Shown here: one piece after another, positions 48,361 to 56,153 of the stretch | Numbering within the stretch: the first letter of the stretch is position 1 | Layout: the number at the start of each line of letters is the position of its first letter | Assembly (NCBI RefSeq): GCF_009377235.1 | Contig: NZ_VMNX01000029.1 | Span: 1-56,603 of the forward strand | From: Streptomyces acidicola | Lineage (GTDB): Bacteria; Actinomycetota; Actinomycetes; Streptomycetales; Streptomycetaceae | Length of the DNA: 56,603 bases | Direction: 5' to 3' | The notes under the pieces: generated by a model | Told to the model about the DNA's origin: nothing | Seen by the model: only the letters and a program-made list of their open reading frames with translations | Databases searched by the model: none | Program-made: the position numbers and the translations under genes

Positions 48361-48776
48361 CCCTTCGCGTAGACGCTCTCGACCCAGACCCCGATCTGCT
48401 CCTCGGGCAGATGCTCGGCCAGGTCGGCCTCGCTGATCATGCCGACGAGGCGCTTGTTCTCGATGACCGGAAGCCGGCGGATCTTATGCCCGGTCATCTC
48501 CCGGAGCACTTCGCTGACATCGGCGTTCGCGTCGATCCAGCGCGGCGTGCCCTTGGCCATCTCGCCCGCCGTGACGCGTGACGGGTCATGTCCCATGGCC
48601 ACACAGCCCACGACGATGTCGCGGTCGGTCAGGATGCCACAGAGCCGTTCGTTCTCGTCGCTGATGGGCAGGGCTCCGACATTGAGCTCGCGCATCAGCT
48701 GCGCGGCACGGTCCAGGGTCTCGTGGGCGGGAATCCACTGGGCGCCACGGTGCATGATGTCTCCGGCGGTGGTCAT
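48348..48776 (-). CDS. CBS-domain pair protein
   Basis: A 142-residue protein made of two CBS motifs: residues about 7-60 (DIMHRGAQWIPAHETLDRAA, ALPISDENERLCGILTDRDI) and about 72-130 (VSEVLREMTGHKIRRLPVIE, RLVGMISEADL). CBS pairs bind adenine nucleotides or SAM and act as energy sensors. The outline resembles mycobacterial Hrp1, a hypoxia-response protein, but no partner domain or target is present. It stands alone between corA and the kinase-like gene, and its end has been partly duplicated (repeat at 48322). Confidence 0.92.
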   Translation of the reverse strand: MTTAGDIMHRGAQWIPAHETLDRAAQLMRELNVGALPISDENERLCGILTDRDIVVGCVAMGHDPSRVTAGEMAKGTPRWIDANADVSEVLREMTGHKIRRLPVIENKRLVGMISEADLAEHLPEEQIGVWVESVYAKGAPG

Positions 48777-48871
48777 GAAGTACCTCCCGGTGCCGGACGG
48801 CCGGCGCGGTGCGGGGACGCACCGCTAGTCCCGACCCCCTACATTCTCGCCGCGCCGCCGGGGGGACGCAC

Positions 48872-48891
48872 CCGGAGCGTCACGGCTCCGG
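48872..48891 (-). terminator. Short hairpin downstream of the kinase-like gene
   Basis: CCGGAGC-GTCACG-GCTCCGG forms a perfect 7-bp stem, about 104 bases beyond the stop of the minus-strand gene that ends at 48995 and upstream of the CBS gene. It may separate the two. Confidence 0.4.
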
Positions 48892-48994
48892 CCGACCCCC
48901 CGCACCCCGCAGGACCCCCTCGGGCCAGGGCTGGGGGCCTCAACCGGCCCGAGGAGTCAGGCCGAGAAACCGATGCGGAGTGCCGCGCCCGGGC

Positions 48995-49636
48995 TCAGCC
49001 GCTCCATGCGGGGTGTCGTGGGTCGTCGGCGCGTACCAGGACATCGGCCGTCGCCGCCGGGTCGGTTTCCGCCGTGTAGCGCTCGTAGGCGGGGAGGGTC
49101 CAGTGCTCGGCCTCGGGTGTACGGCGGCGAAGGGCGCCCGCCGAGAGGAGGACGTGGACCGACAGGTCGAAGGGGAACCAATGCTTCAGAAGGAGGGGAC
49201 CGTGCAGCAACAGGAGCCCGCCAGGTGGGAGTTGGACGTAGGGACTTCGGGAGGCGCGGTCCGTCGTGGGATCCCAGAGGTCGGGCAGGACACGGCCGTC
49301 ACCACCGGGTTCGAGGGGACCGAAGACCTCGCGCCAGAGGGCGGCCGTGTCGAACCAGCCGCCGTAGTACGACTCCACGTCCTCGTGCCCGTACTCGAAC
49401 CGGAGGGACGCGGGGCGCAGAAAACCCTGCGCGCCCACGACGAGCGAGGGCCGACCGCGCACGCGCAGTGCATCGGAAACACGCTGGGCGAGATCGCCGG
49501 GGCCTGCGGCGGGGGCTCCGTCGAAGGCGATGCGGGGCCAGGGGCTGCCGTCGTCCGGCTTCAGGTCGAGCAGGCGGTCGGCGAGGAGGTCGCCGAGCCG
49601 CTCCCAGGTGATCGCTTCGAGTCGCACACGGCCCAT
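48995..49636 (-). CDS. Uridine-kinase-like P-loop protein with degenerate Walker A
   Basis: A 213-residue protein with the outline of a uridine/phosphoribulokinase-type P-loop kinase. Residues 35-52 (PRIAFDGAPAAGPGDLAQRV) sit where Walker A should be, but the expected GKT/S is GPGD, so ATP binding may be lost or changed. Later elements remain: FLRPASLRFEYGHEDVESYY near 80, where uridine kinases hold their substrate, PPGGLLLLHGPLLL near 140 as the Walker-B-like strand, and a C-terminal RRRTPEAEHWTLPAYERYT. ATG 49636 gives this length. It is divergent from the DUF2293 gene. Confidence 0.75.
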   Translation of the reverse strand: MGRVRLEAITWERLGDLLADRLLDLKPDDGSPWPRIAFDGAPAAGPGDLAQRVSDALRVRGRPSLVVGAQGFLRPASLRFEYGHEDVESYYGGWFDTAALWREVFGPLEPGGDGRVLPDLWDPTTDRASRSPYVQLPPGGLLLLHGPLLLKHWFPFDLSVHVLLSAGALRRRTPEAEHWTLPAYERYTAETDPAATADVLVRADDPRHPAWSG

Positions 49637-49789
49637 GATGCCCCGCGAGGCCATCCAGCCCTGAGAACGGTCAGGGGCGGAAGACGGACTCCTCGGGTGC
49701 GGCATGGGCGGAGAGGAGCCGGGGAACGGAGACGCGCCAAGGGGGCGCGAACCTGGTGACGTGCAGGTCGAGCCGGGAAGGAACTGCAT

Positions 49790-50512
49790 ATGGCAGCACC
49801 AGCAACTCCCCTGTATCGCACCGGCCTTGTCGTGATCCAGGCGCTCAGGAAGAAACACTGCGCAGAGTGCCGCAGCGGGCCGCTGGCGTTGCTGGTGCTG
49901 GAGGAGGGTGTGCCGCGGTGTCTCGACTGCGTCGACCTCGGGCATTTGGTGTTCCTGCCGCGGGGTGACATCGCGCTGACGCGGAGGTCGCGGGAGGAGA
50001 GCTCGCTGTCCGCGGTGGTGGTGCGGTTCGACCGGCGGAGGAGCCGGTACGAGCGGCAGGGTGTCCTCGTCGAGGAGGCCGCGCTCGCCCGGGCCGAGGA
50101 TCGGTGCCTGGCGGACGCGGAGGCGAGGCGACGGCGTCGGGTGCGGGACGCGCGGCGGCGGGCGGAGGAGGACGTGCGGTTCACGGACGCGTTCGCGGCG
50201 GAGATCCGGCGGCTGTTTCCCGGGTGCCCCGCCGGGCGGGCGGGGGCCATCGCGGCGCACGCCTCGCTGCGCGGCAGCGGGCGGGTCGGGCGGAGCGCCG
50301 CAGGGCAGGCGCTGTCCGAGGCGGCCGTGACCTCGGCGGTCATCGCCTCCGTGCGGCATCTGGACACGCCGTACGACCAGTTCCTGATGAGCGGGGTGCC
50401 CCGGTACGAGGCACGTCGGCGGATCGCGCCGGTGGTGGAGATGACTTTGCGGGAGTGGCGGGAGGCCGGAGAGGGCAAGGAGGCCAGGGATGAAAGGGAT
50501 AACGGGGAGTGA
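49790..50512 (+). CDS. DUF2293-domain protein
   Basis: A 240-residue protein. The N-terminal part has a possible zinc site from two cysteine pairs (HCAECRSG near residue 23 and RCLDCVDLG near 43). The middle is strongly basic and helical (EARRRRRVRDARRRAEEDV). The C-terminal part (SAVIASVRHLDTPYDQFLMS, then YEARRRIAPVVEMTLREW) fits DUF2293, found in bacteria and fungi with no known function. The start ATG 49790 has GAAGGA upstream. The basic middle and possible zinc site suggest nucleic-acid binding, which is only an inference. Confidence 0.75.
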   Translation: MAAPATPLYRTGLVVIQALRKKHCAECRSGPLALLVLEEGVPRCLDCVDLGHLVFLPRGDIALTRRSREESSLSAVVVRFDRRRSRYERQGVLVEEAALARAEDRCLADAEARRRRRVRDARRRAEEDVRFTDAFAAEIRRLFPGCPAGRAGAIAAHASLRGSGRVGRSAAGQALSEAAVTSAVIASVRHLDTPYDQFLMSGVPRYEARRRIAPVVEMTLREWREAGEGKEARDERDNGE

Positions 50513-50567
50513 GTATGGGGAGCAAGAGGAGTACGGGGAGTGACGCCAAGGGCCGGTCAGGCTCTTG

Positions 50568-50607
50568 GATTCGGGGGATGAGGCGGGAGCGATTCGGGGG
50601 ATGAGGC
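50568..50607 (+). repeat. 17-bp direct repeat before the DUF1772 gene
   Basis: GATTCGGGGGATGAGGC occurs at 50568-50584 and 50591-50607, 23 bases apart. The second copy ends 4 bases before the ATG at 50612 and leads into its ribosome binding region. It looks like a recent local duplication of the translation start region. Confidence 0.7.
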
Positions 50608-50611
50608 AGGA

Positions 50612-51097
50612 ATGGACATGATCGATGGACCGTACTTTGTGCTGACGGTGCTGGGGGTGCTCGGTACGGGTCTGGTCGCCGGGGTGTTCTGCGGGTTCTC
50701 GACGTTCGTGATGAGAGGGATCGCCGCGCTGCCGCCCGCGCAGGGGGTGGCAGCGATGCAGTCGATCAACGTCGCGGCGCTGAGGCCGGGCTTCATGCTC
50801 GTGTTCGTCGGGTCGGCCGTGCTCTGCGCCGTGCTGGCGGTGGTCACGTTCGTGCTGTGGCCGGATGAGGGGACGGTGGAGTTGCTGCTGGGGAGTGTGC
50901 TGTATCTGTTCGGGTGCTTCGGGGTCACGGTGGTGGCGAACGTCCCGCGCAACGACGCCCTCGCCAAGCTGGACGCGGGCACACCGGAGGCCGCAGCGTA
51001 CTGGCCGACGTACGTGAGCGAGTGGTCGACGTGGAACCACGTCCGGGGCATCGCCTCCGCCGCCGCGGCGATCTCGTACATACTCGCCCTGACCTGA
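50612..51097 (+). CDS. DUF1772 (anthrone-oxygenase-like) membrane protein
   Basis: A 161-residue protein with four hydrophobic segments (YFVLTVLGVLGTGLVAGVF, FMLVFVGSAVLCAVLAVVTF, LLLGSVLYLFGCFGVTVVAN, and the C-terminal ASAAAAISYILAL). The conserved NVPRNDALAKLD between segments 3 and 4 and the Trp-rich WPTYVSEWSTWNHVRGIAS match the DUF1772/anthrone oxygenase-like family. Some members act in polyketide oxidation, but most are of unknown function. No polyketide genes are nearby, so a general function is more likely. The start is immediately preceded by a duplicated sequence. Confidence 0.82.
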   Translation: MDMIDGPYFVLTVLGVLGTGLVAGVFCGFSTFVMRGIAALPPAQGVAAMQSINVAALRPGFMLVFVGSAVLCAVLAVVTFVLWPDEGTVELLLGSVLYLFGCFGVTVVANVPRNDALAKLDAGTPEAAAYWPTYVSEWSTWNHVRGIASAAAAISYILALT

Positions 51098-51260
51098 TTC
51101 GGATACGCGGGCGCCACCCGGGCGGCCTGAGAGGGACAGGCTCGCGTGCCTGGAGCGAACAGGCCTGCACCCGGCCGGGGCGTATGCGACGACCGCGACG
51201 TATCGTGGCGGGAAGTAGAGAGTGCCGCCCGAAGGCGTACGGCCTCGCGCAGACCGGAGA

Positions 51261-51336
51261 CCGCAGTCCGCAGTCCGCAGTCCGCAGTCCGCAGTCCGCA
51301 GTCCGCAGTCCGCAGTCCGCAGTCCGCAGTCCGCAG
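51261..51336 (+). repeat. Heptanucleotide tandem repeat, about 11 copies
   Basis: CCGCAGT is repeated exactly ten times from 51261, followed by CCGCAG (76 bases, no mismatch). It lies in the 286-base gap between the DUF1772 gene and gltD, ending 47 bases before the gltD start. Perfect short repeats of this kind change length by slipped-strand replication. Confidence 0.97.
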
Positions 51337-51383
51337 GTCATACGGCCATGCCGTACACGTATGTGATGTAAGGGGACACGGCC

Positions 51384-52871
51384 ATGGCCGATCCCAAAGG
51401 TTTTATGAACACCCCACGTGAGGAATGGCCTCGTCGGCCCGTCGAGGAACGGGTGCGGGACTGGGACGAGGTGTACGTTCCCCGGGCCCTGCTGCCGATC
51501 ATCAGCAAGCAGGCCGACCGCTGCATGGACTGCGGCATACCGTTCTGCCATGACGCCTGTCCGCTGGGGAACCTGATACCCGAGTGGAACGACCTGGTCG
51601 CGCGGGAGGACTGGCGGGCGGCGAGCGACCGGCTGCACGCCACGAACAACTTCCCTGAGTTCACCGGGCGGTTGTGCCCCGCGCCCTGCGAGGCCGGGTG
51701 CGTGCTGGCGATCAACCAGCCCGCGGTCACCATCAAGAACGTCGAGGTCGCCATCGCCGACCGTGCCTGGGAGGAGGGCTTCGCGCCGCCCAGGCCGCCG
51801 GACCGGCTCACGGGGCGGACGGTCGCGGTGATCGGCTCGGGGCCCACCGGACTCGCGGCGGCCCAGCAGTTGACGCGGGCCGGGCACACCGTGGTGGTGT
51901 TCGAGCGGGCCGACCGGATCGGCGGGCTGCTGCGGTACGGCATCCCTGCGTTCAAGATGGAGAAGCGGCACCTGGACCGTCGGCTGGAGCAGATGCGGGC
52001 CGAGGGGACGAAGTTCCGTACATCGACCGCGGTCGGGCGGGACATCGGGGCGGCCGAGCTGCGGGCACGGTACGACGCGGTGGTGATCGCCACCGGGGCC
52101 ACCGCGTGGCGGGAGCTGGACGTGCCGGGGCGGGAACTGGACGGTGTCCATCAGGCGATGAAGTACCTGCCGCTGGCCGACCGGGTGTGCGAGGGGGACC
52201 TGGAGGTGTCACCGCTGTCGGCCGCCGGCAAGCACGTGGTGATCGTCGGGGGCGGTGACACCGGGGCGGACTGCCTGGGGACGGCCGTGCGGGAGGGCGC
52301 GGCGTCGGTGACCCAGCTGGACATCTACCCGCTGCCGGAGGCCGAGCGCGACGAGGACGCCGAGCCATGGCCGACGTATCCGAAGATCTACCGGCTCTCG
52401 GCGGCGCACGAGGAGGCGCGCGATCTGAGGACGGCGCCCGCGGCGGACGCCGACGCGCGGTTGTTCGCGGCGTCGACACTCCGCTTCACGGGGGACCCGG
52501 ACGGGCATGTGCGGTCGCTGCACCTGGTCGAGGTGGACGCGCAGCGACGCCAGGTGCCGGGCACCGCGCGCACGCTCCCGGCGGACCTCGTCCTGCTCGC
52601 CCTCGGCTTCTCCGGGCCCGACCGGGCGGACGGGCTGATCGACCAGCTCGGTCTTGCGCTCGACCGGCGCGGCTTGATCGCCCGCGACGCGGACTTCGCG
52701 ACCGGCGTGCCCGGCGTGTACGCCGCCGGCGACGCCGCCCGTGGGCAGTCCCTCATCGTGTGGGCGATCGCTGAGGGGCGGGCGGTGGCAGCTGCCGTGG
52801 ACCGCCAGCTGACGGGCGCGATGAGGCTTCCGGCGCCGATCGGGCCGTATGACCGGCCCATGACGGCGTAG
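51384..52871 (+). CDS. gltD: Glutamate synthase small subunit (GltD-type NADPH oxidoreductase)
   Basis: The beta subunit of NADPH-glutamate synthase carries FAD, NADPH and two 4Fe-4S clusters and passes electrons to GltB. The 495-residue protein has the N-terminal cysteine clusters CMDCGIPFCHDACPLGN near residue 48 and CPAPCEAGCVLAI near 98. The FAD motif is VAVIGSGPTGLAAAQQLTRAG near 149 and the NADPH motif HVVIVGGGDTGADCLGTAV near 285. GVYAAGDAARGQSLIVWAIAEG lies near 455. No gltB is adjacent, so it is a stand-alone paralogue. The start ATG has AAGGGGA upstream, close to the heptanucleotide repeat. Confidence 0.93.
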   Translation: MADPKGFMNTPREEWPRRPVEERVRDWDEVYVPRALLPIISKQADRCMDCGIPFCHDACPLGNLIPEWNDLVAREDWRAASDRLHATNNFPEFTGRLCPAPCEAGCVLAINQPAVTIKNVEVAIADRAWEEGFAPPRPPDRLTGRTVAVIGSGPTGLAAAQQLTRAGHTVVVFERADRIGGLLRYGIPAFKMEKRHLDRRLEQMRAEGTKFRTSTAVGRDIGAAELRARYDAVVIATGATAWRELDVPGRELDGVHQAMKYLPLADRVCEGDLEVSPLSAAGKHVVIVGGGDTGADCLGTAVREGAASVTQLDIYPLPEAERDEDAEPWPTYPKIYRLSAAHEEARDLRTAPAADADARLFAASTLRFTGDPDGHVRSLHLVEVDAQRRQVPGTARTLPADLVLLALGFSGPDRADGLIDQLGLALDRRGLIARDADFATGVPGVYAAGDAARGQSLIVWAIAEGRAVAAAVDRQLTGAMRLPAPIGPYDRPMTA

Positions 52872-52877
52872 CCCCGA

Positions 52878-52926
52878 GGACCGTGCCAGGGCTGCTGGAT
52901 CGCGCGGACCGTGCCAGGACTGGTGG
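52878..52926 (+). repeat. Local duplication after gltD
   Basis: GGACCGTGCCAGG occurs at 52878-52890 and 52906-52918, 28 bases apart, each followed by a similar CTGxTGG. The gap 52872-53139 holds no supported gene. Confidence 0.6.
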
Positions 52927-53139
52927 AAGGAGCGGTGGAGGCAGTAGTGGAAGGAACTGTGCGCACCCTTCGCCGGGTCGCCCCAGCCGTCCCGGCCGTC
53001 CCCGACCGCCCCGGGAGCACTACCGCCCACTGCCGCCCCGACCGCCACCCACGGTGATCACGCTCGGTTGCCCGGCGGAACGCACCGCGCCGTACACAGA
53101 GCCCTCAGAGCCGACTCCGCATACGGCGCGGGCCCGACG

Positions 53140-53943
53140 TCACGCCTTGCGGCCCACCGCCCCGTAGCCCGGGATGACGTCGTCGTCCTGCCCCGGCACG
53201 GGCTCGCCCAGCTCGGGGTGCCAGTCGGTGACCAGCGAGACACCGGGATCGACGAGTTCGAGGTTCTGGAAGAAACGGCCGACCTCGTCGCGGGAGCGCA
53301 GCGCCAGGTTGATGCCACCGGCCCGGTAGGTCTCGACCGCCGCCTTCGACTTCTCCGGGGTGAAGTCCGCCGTGGCGTGCGACACCGTCAGACAGCTACC
53401 CGGGGGCAGCTGGGACATCAGTCGCTCCACGAGGTCGTACGCGCCGTCCTCGTCGGTGACGAAGTGCAGCAGCGCGACGAGCGAGAGCGCCACGGGCCGG
53501 CTGAAGTCCAGGACCTCCTTGGCCCGCTCCACGATGGCGTCCGGCTCCCGCACGTCACCCTGTACGTACTCGGTCACGCCCTCGGGCGTGCCGCGCAGCA
53601 GGGCCGCCGCATGGGCCAGCACGATCGGGTCGTTGTCGCAGTACACGACGCGGGCGTCGGGCGCGACCTGCTGGGCGATCTGGTGCAGGTTGGGCTCGGT
53701 CGGGATGCCCGTGCCGATGTCCAGGAACTGGCGGATCCCGCTCTCGGCCAGCCAGCGCGTGGCGCGGTGCATGAACGCGCGGTTGACCCTGGCCATCACC
53801 GGTGTCCGCGGGTCGAGGGCGAGCATCTTGCGGCCCAGTTCCTCGTCGACGGGGTAGTTGTCCTTGCCGCCGAGGAACCAGTCGTACGTCCGTGCCGGAT
53901 GTGGCTTGCTCGTGTCGAGCTTCAGGGGGCCCTGCCCGGTCAT
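53140..53943 (-). CDS. SAM-dependent methyltransferase, DUF574 (Methyltransf_19) family
   Basis: A 267-residue member of the actinobacterial DUF574 methyltransferase family, abundant in Streptomyces and of unknown substrate. The typical opening is HPARTYDWFLGGKDNYPVD, followed by the SAM motif FLDIGTGIPTEPNLHQIAQQ near residue 77. VVYCDNDPIVLAHAAALL lies near 103 and HFVTDEDGAYDLVERLMSQL near 165. The C-terminal GRFFQNLELVDPGVSLVTDW is also characteristic. I chose ATG 53943 because GGAG lies 6 bases upstream; the ATG at 53955 has none. Its promoter region is unusually AT-rich. Members are often near DUF397/XRE pairs, as here. Confidence 0.92.
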   Translation of the reverse strand: MTGQGPLKLDTSKPHPARTYDWFLGGKDNYPVDEELGRKMLALDPRTPVMARVNRAFMHRATRWLAESGIRQFLDIGTGIPTEPNLHQIAQQVAPDARVVYCDNDPIVLAHAAALLRGTPEGVTEYVQGDVREPDAIVERAKEVLDFSRPVALSLVALLHFVTDEDGAYDLVERLMSQLPPGSCLTVSHATADFTPEKSKAAVETYRAGGINLALRSRDEVGRFFQNLELVDPGVSLVTDWHPELGEPVPGQDDDVIPGYGAVGRKA

Positions 53944-53973
53944 GAGGCACTCCATAAGTTGTCGGTGCGGCAG

Positions 53974-53993
53974 TTGGTGATCAATTCCACCAA
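53974..53993. promoter_or_regulatory. Inverted repeat upstream of the DUF574 gene
   Basis: TTGGTG-N8-CACCAA is a perfect 6-bp inverted repeat 31 bases upstream of the start at 53943, between the candidate promoter (54009-54036) and the gene. It is in the right place for a repressor. Confidence 0.4.
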
Positions 53994-54008
53994 TCCCACG
54001 CTCAATTC

Positions 54009-54036
54009 ACTATCAAAATTAGGAAAGTTGAGTAAA
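54009..54036 (-). promoter_or_regulatory. AT-rich candidate promoter of the DUF574 gene
   Basis: On the minus strand TTTACT (54031-54036) and GATAGT (54009-54014) are 16 bases apart inside the most AT-rich stretch of the window (53996-54040). This departs strongly from the local composition. Confidence 0.4.
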
Positions 54037-54044
54037 CAAAGGAC

Positions 54045-54320
54045 TCAAGACAGCAGGAAGTCGGCCTCCCCCGCCTTCGCACCCTCGATGAACGCGTTCA
54101 TCTCGTCGGGCGTGTAGATCAGCGCCGGACCATCGGGGTCGGTGGACTGGCGTACGGCGATCCGGCCGTCGGCGAGCTTCATCGCCTCCAGGCAGTTGCC
54201 GCCGTTGCCCCCGCTCCAGGGCTTGTGCCAGCCCTCACTGCCCAGTTCCCGGGCGGGCATGCCGTTGTAGGCGCGCATGTGCGACTGCTGCTTGCGGGAC
54301 TGGGGCTTGATGCGATCCAT
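54045..54320 (-). CDS. DUF397-domain protein
   Basis: A 91-residue protein. The DUF397 core is WHKPWSGGNGGNCLEAMKLA, then IAVRQSTDPDGPALIYTPDE and MNAFIEGAKAGEADFLL, in the family's standard order. A basic Gln-rich lead of about 25 residues (MDRIKPQSRKQQSH) is longer than usual. DUF397 genes almost always follow an XRE/DUF5753 regulator in actinomycetes, and are thought to antagonise or modulate it (the WhiJ model). Here the start codon follows the regulator's stop with no gap, so the pair is strongly coupled. Confidence 0.93.
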   Translation of the reverse strand: MDRIKPQSRKQQSHMRAYNGMPARELGSEGWHKPWSGGNGGNCLEAMKLADGRIAVRQSTDPDGPALIYTPDEMNAFIEGAKAGEADFLLS

Positions 54321-55181
54321 TCACAGCTCCTTGCGGAGATCCCGGAGGATCTCCTTCGTGCGATGTGCTGTGGCGGCCTGGGCCGCCATGCGGTCCATGA
54401 CTTCGAGGTGGGTTGCCACTTCGTGGCGCGCGTCCAGATAGACGGCGCCGGTCAGGTACTCGCTGTAAACCATGTCGGGAAGCTCCGGCACGGCGAATCG
54501 GAACAGCACGAAGGGCCCGTACGTGCCCGGGTGCGGCCCCCGGTCGAACGGCACGATCTGCAACGTCACGTTGGACAACCTCGTGGCGTCGAGCAGCCTG
54601 TCGATCTGGGCACGCATGACCTCGGGGCCGCCGACGGGACGGCGCAGGACCGTCTCCTCCATCACGGCCCAGAAGCGGGGCGCGTCCTCACGCGTCAGCA
54701 GTCCCTGCCGCTGCATCCGCAGCGCCACATGACGCTCGATGTCCTCGGGGCTGGTCTGCCCGATGGCGCCCGACTCCAGGACGCCACGGGCGTACTCCTC
54801 CGTCTGCAGCAGTCCGGGCACGAAGTGGGGTTCGTACGAGCGGATGGTGCTCGCCGCGCCCTCCAGGCTGACGTACATCGAGAACCAGCCCGGCAGGATG
54901 TCGTGGAACCGCTGCCACCAGCCGGGTCTGTTGGCCTCCTCGGCCAACTGGACGAAGCCCTCGGCCTCTTCGTCGGAGATGCCGTACGCCTTCAACAGGA
55001 GCTGGAGGTACGGGATCTTGAGCGCGACCTCCGCCATCTCCATACGGCGGACCGTGGCGGGTGCGACACGCAGGATGCCTGCGGCCTCCTCGCGCTTCAG
55101 GCCCGCCCGCTCCCGCAGATCCAACAGGCGTCGGCCGAGGACGACCTGACCGACCGTCGGTGCGGACCTTGGCTCGCTCAC
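54321..55181 (-). CDS. XRE-family regulator with DUF5753 (WhiJ-like)
   Basis: A 286-residue DNA-binding protein. The helix-turn-helix is near residues 14-70 (LGRRLLDLRERAGLKREEAA, GILRVAPATVRRMEMAEVAL). The DUF5753 effector domain follows, with YEPHFVPGLLQTEEYARGVL near 118, LLDATRLSNVTLQIVPFDRG near 200, and TYGPFVLFRFAVPELPDMVY then LTGAVYLD near 240. Regulators of this type include WhiJ, a repressor of sporulation genes in S. coelicolor. The start GTG 55181 has AGGAGG 6 bases upstream. It is divergent from the GHKL ATPase, giving the standard three-part WhiJ-type cluster with the DUF397 gene. Confidence 0.92.
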   Translation of the reverse strand: MSEPRSAPTVGQVVLGRRLLDLRERAGLKREEAAGILRVAPATVRRMEMAEVALKIPYLQLLLKAYGISDEEAEGFVQLAEEANRPGWWQRFHDILPGWFSMYVSLEGAASTIRSYEPHFVPGLLQTEEYARGVLESGAIGQTSPEDIERHVALRMQRQGLLTREDAPRFWAVMEETVLRRPVGGPEVMRAQIDRLLDATRLSNVTLQIVPFDRGPHPGTYGPFVLFRFAVPELPDMVYSEYLTGAVYLDARHEVATHLEVMDRMAAQAATAHRTKEILRDLRKEL

Positions 55182-55396
55182 CGCGCACCTCCTCCTGGCC
55201 CCGTAAGCCCTGCTCCTCCTGGTCTCGACAGCCCTGCGGCGCCCGTCCGAAGCCTTGCCGTGCCCGTGTGTGTCGACGTGCTCACACACCTGTGCACTCG
55301 TGCAGGGATCCAACTGGCGCCGCGTCACGTGCTGTTACCGAGCAGTGTGCCACGACCGTTCAGAGAGTCACACCGCACTCTGCAATTTTCAAAGTG

Positions 55397-55411
55397 ACAC
55401 TTGCCAAGTGT
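55397..55411. promoter_or_regulatory. Inverted repeat in the XRE/ATPase intergenic region
   Basis: ACACTTG-C-CAAGTGT has perfect 7-bp arms around one base. It lies 17 bases before the ATPase start at 55428, in the only divergent intergenic region of the cluster. It is a good candidate operator for the WhiJ-like regulator. Confidence 0.5.
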
Positions 55412-55427
55412 TCGAGGCGAGGAGATA

Positions 55428-56153
55428 GTGGCAAGCGTGATTCCGCCTGCGCCCTTAGGAATAGAAGCCGCCCGGGACCGGTTCGGTCCCGGACCGGCGG
55501 CCCTGGTGCACCCCGGCACGGCCGCCGGGCGCCGGTTCCGCTTCGAGCTGGCCGCACACCCGGGTTCCGTGGCTCACGCCCGGCGGTTGACGCGCGCCCG
55601 GCTGTCCGGCTGGGCCCTCTGCGAGGACACCTGCGACACGGCCACACTGGTCGTCTCCGAGCTGGTCACCAACGCCATCGTGCACGCGGCCGGCCGTCGG
55701 GTCGTCTGCGAGCTGCACGACCGTGACGACCTCGTCCGGATAGCCGTACGTGACGAGGGGCGCGCTCCGGGTGAGCCGCACCCCGCGTCGCAGCGACCGG
55801 AGGAGGAGCACGGACGGGGTCTTCTTCTCATCGAGGCCATGTGCCGGGCCTGGGGCGCGCAGGACGCGGGCCCTGGGCTGCTGGTCTGGGCGGATGTGCC
55901 CCGTGGTGTCATCCCGGCTCAGCACTCCTCGGAGGCGTCGCACCCGGCGGACTCCGCGCTCCCCCTGAACACGGTGCCGCCCCCGGCTGACCGCCGCAGC
56001 CAGGACACGGCCGCCCGGTCCGACCTGGGCTGGAGCGCGAAGAAGCCACCGGCCGAGGACCGCGGCAACGGGGCGGAGGCTGCGCACAGGACGGGGACGG
56101 GGACCGTGGGGGTCCCCGCGGCCCGGCGAGGCCGAGAGCGGGGGACTGTGTGA
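55428..56153 (+). CDS. GHKL-fold ATP-binding protein (anti-sigma-factor-like)
   Basis: A 241-residue protein with one GHKL ATPase domain of the RsbW/SpoIIAB type at about residues 30-145. The N box is TATLVVSELVTNAIVHAAGR near 78. The G1 box is VRIAVRDEGRAP near 105 and the G2 region HGRGLLLIEAMCRAWG near 128. The last 90 residues are polar and likely disordered (Pro, Ser, Ala, Arg-rich). Such proteins bind and hold sigma factors or phosphorylate antagonist proteins. The start GTG 55428 sits 3-4 bases after GAGGAG; a GTG at 55437 is possible. The stop overlaps the next gene by GTGA. Confidence 0.88.
   Translation: MASVIPPAPLGIEAARDRFGPGPAALVHPGTAAGRRFRFELAAHPGSVAHARRLTRARLSGWALCEDTCDTATLVVSELVTNAIVHAAGRRVVCELHDRDDLVRIAVRDEGRAPGEPHPASQRPEEEHGRGLLLIEAMCRAWGAQDAGPGLLVWADVPRGVIPAQHSSEASHPADSALPLNTVPPPADRRSQDTAARSDLGWSAKKPPAEDRGNGAEAAHRTGTGTVGVPAARRGRERGTV

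Noticed and set aside
51261..51336. CRISPR array
   Set aside because: The repeat unit is only 7 bases, with no spacers and no cas genes nearby; it is a simple tandem repeat.
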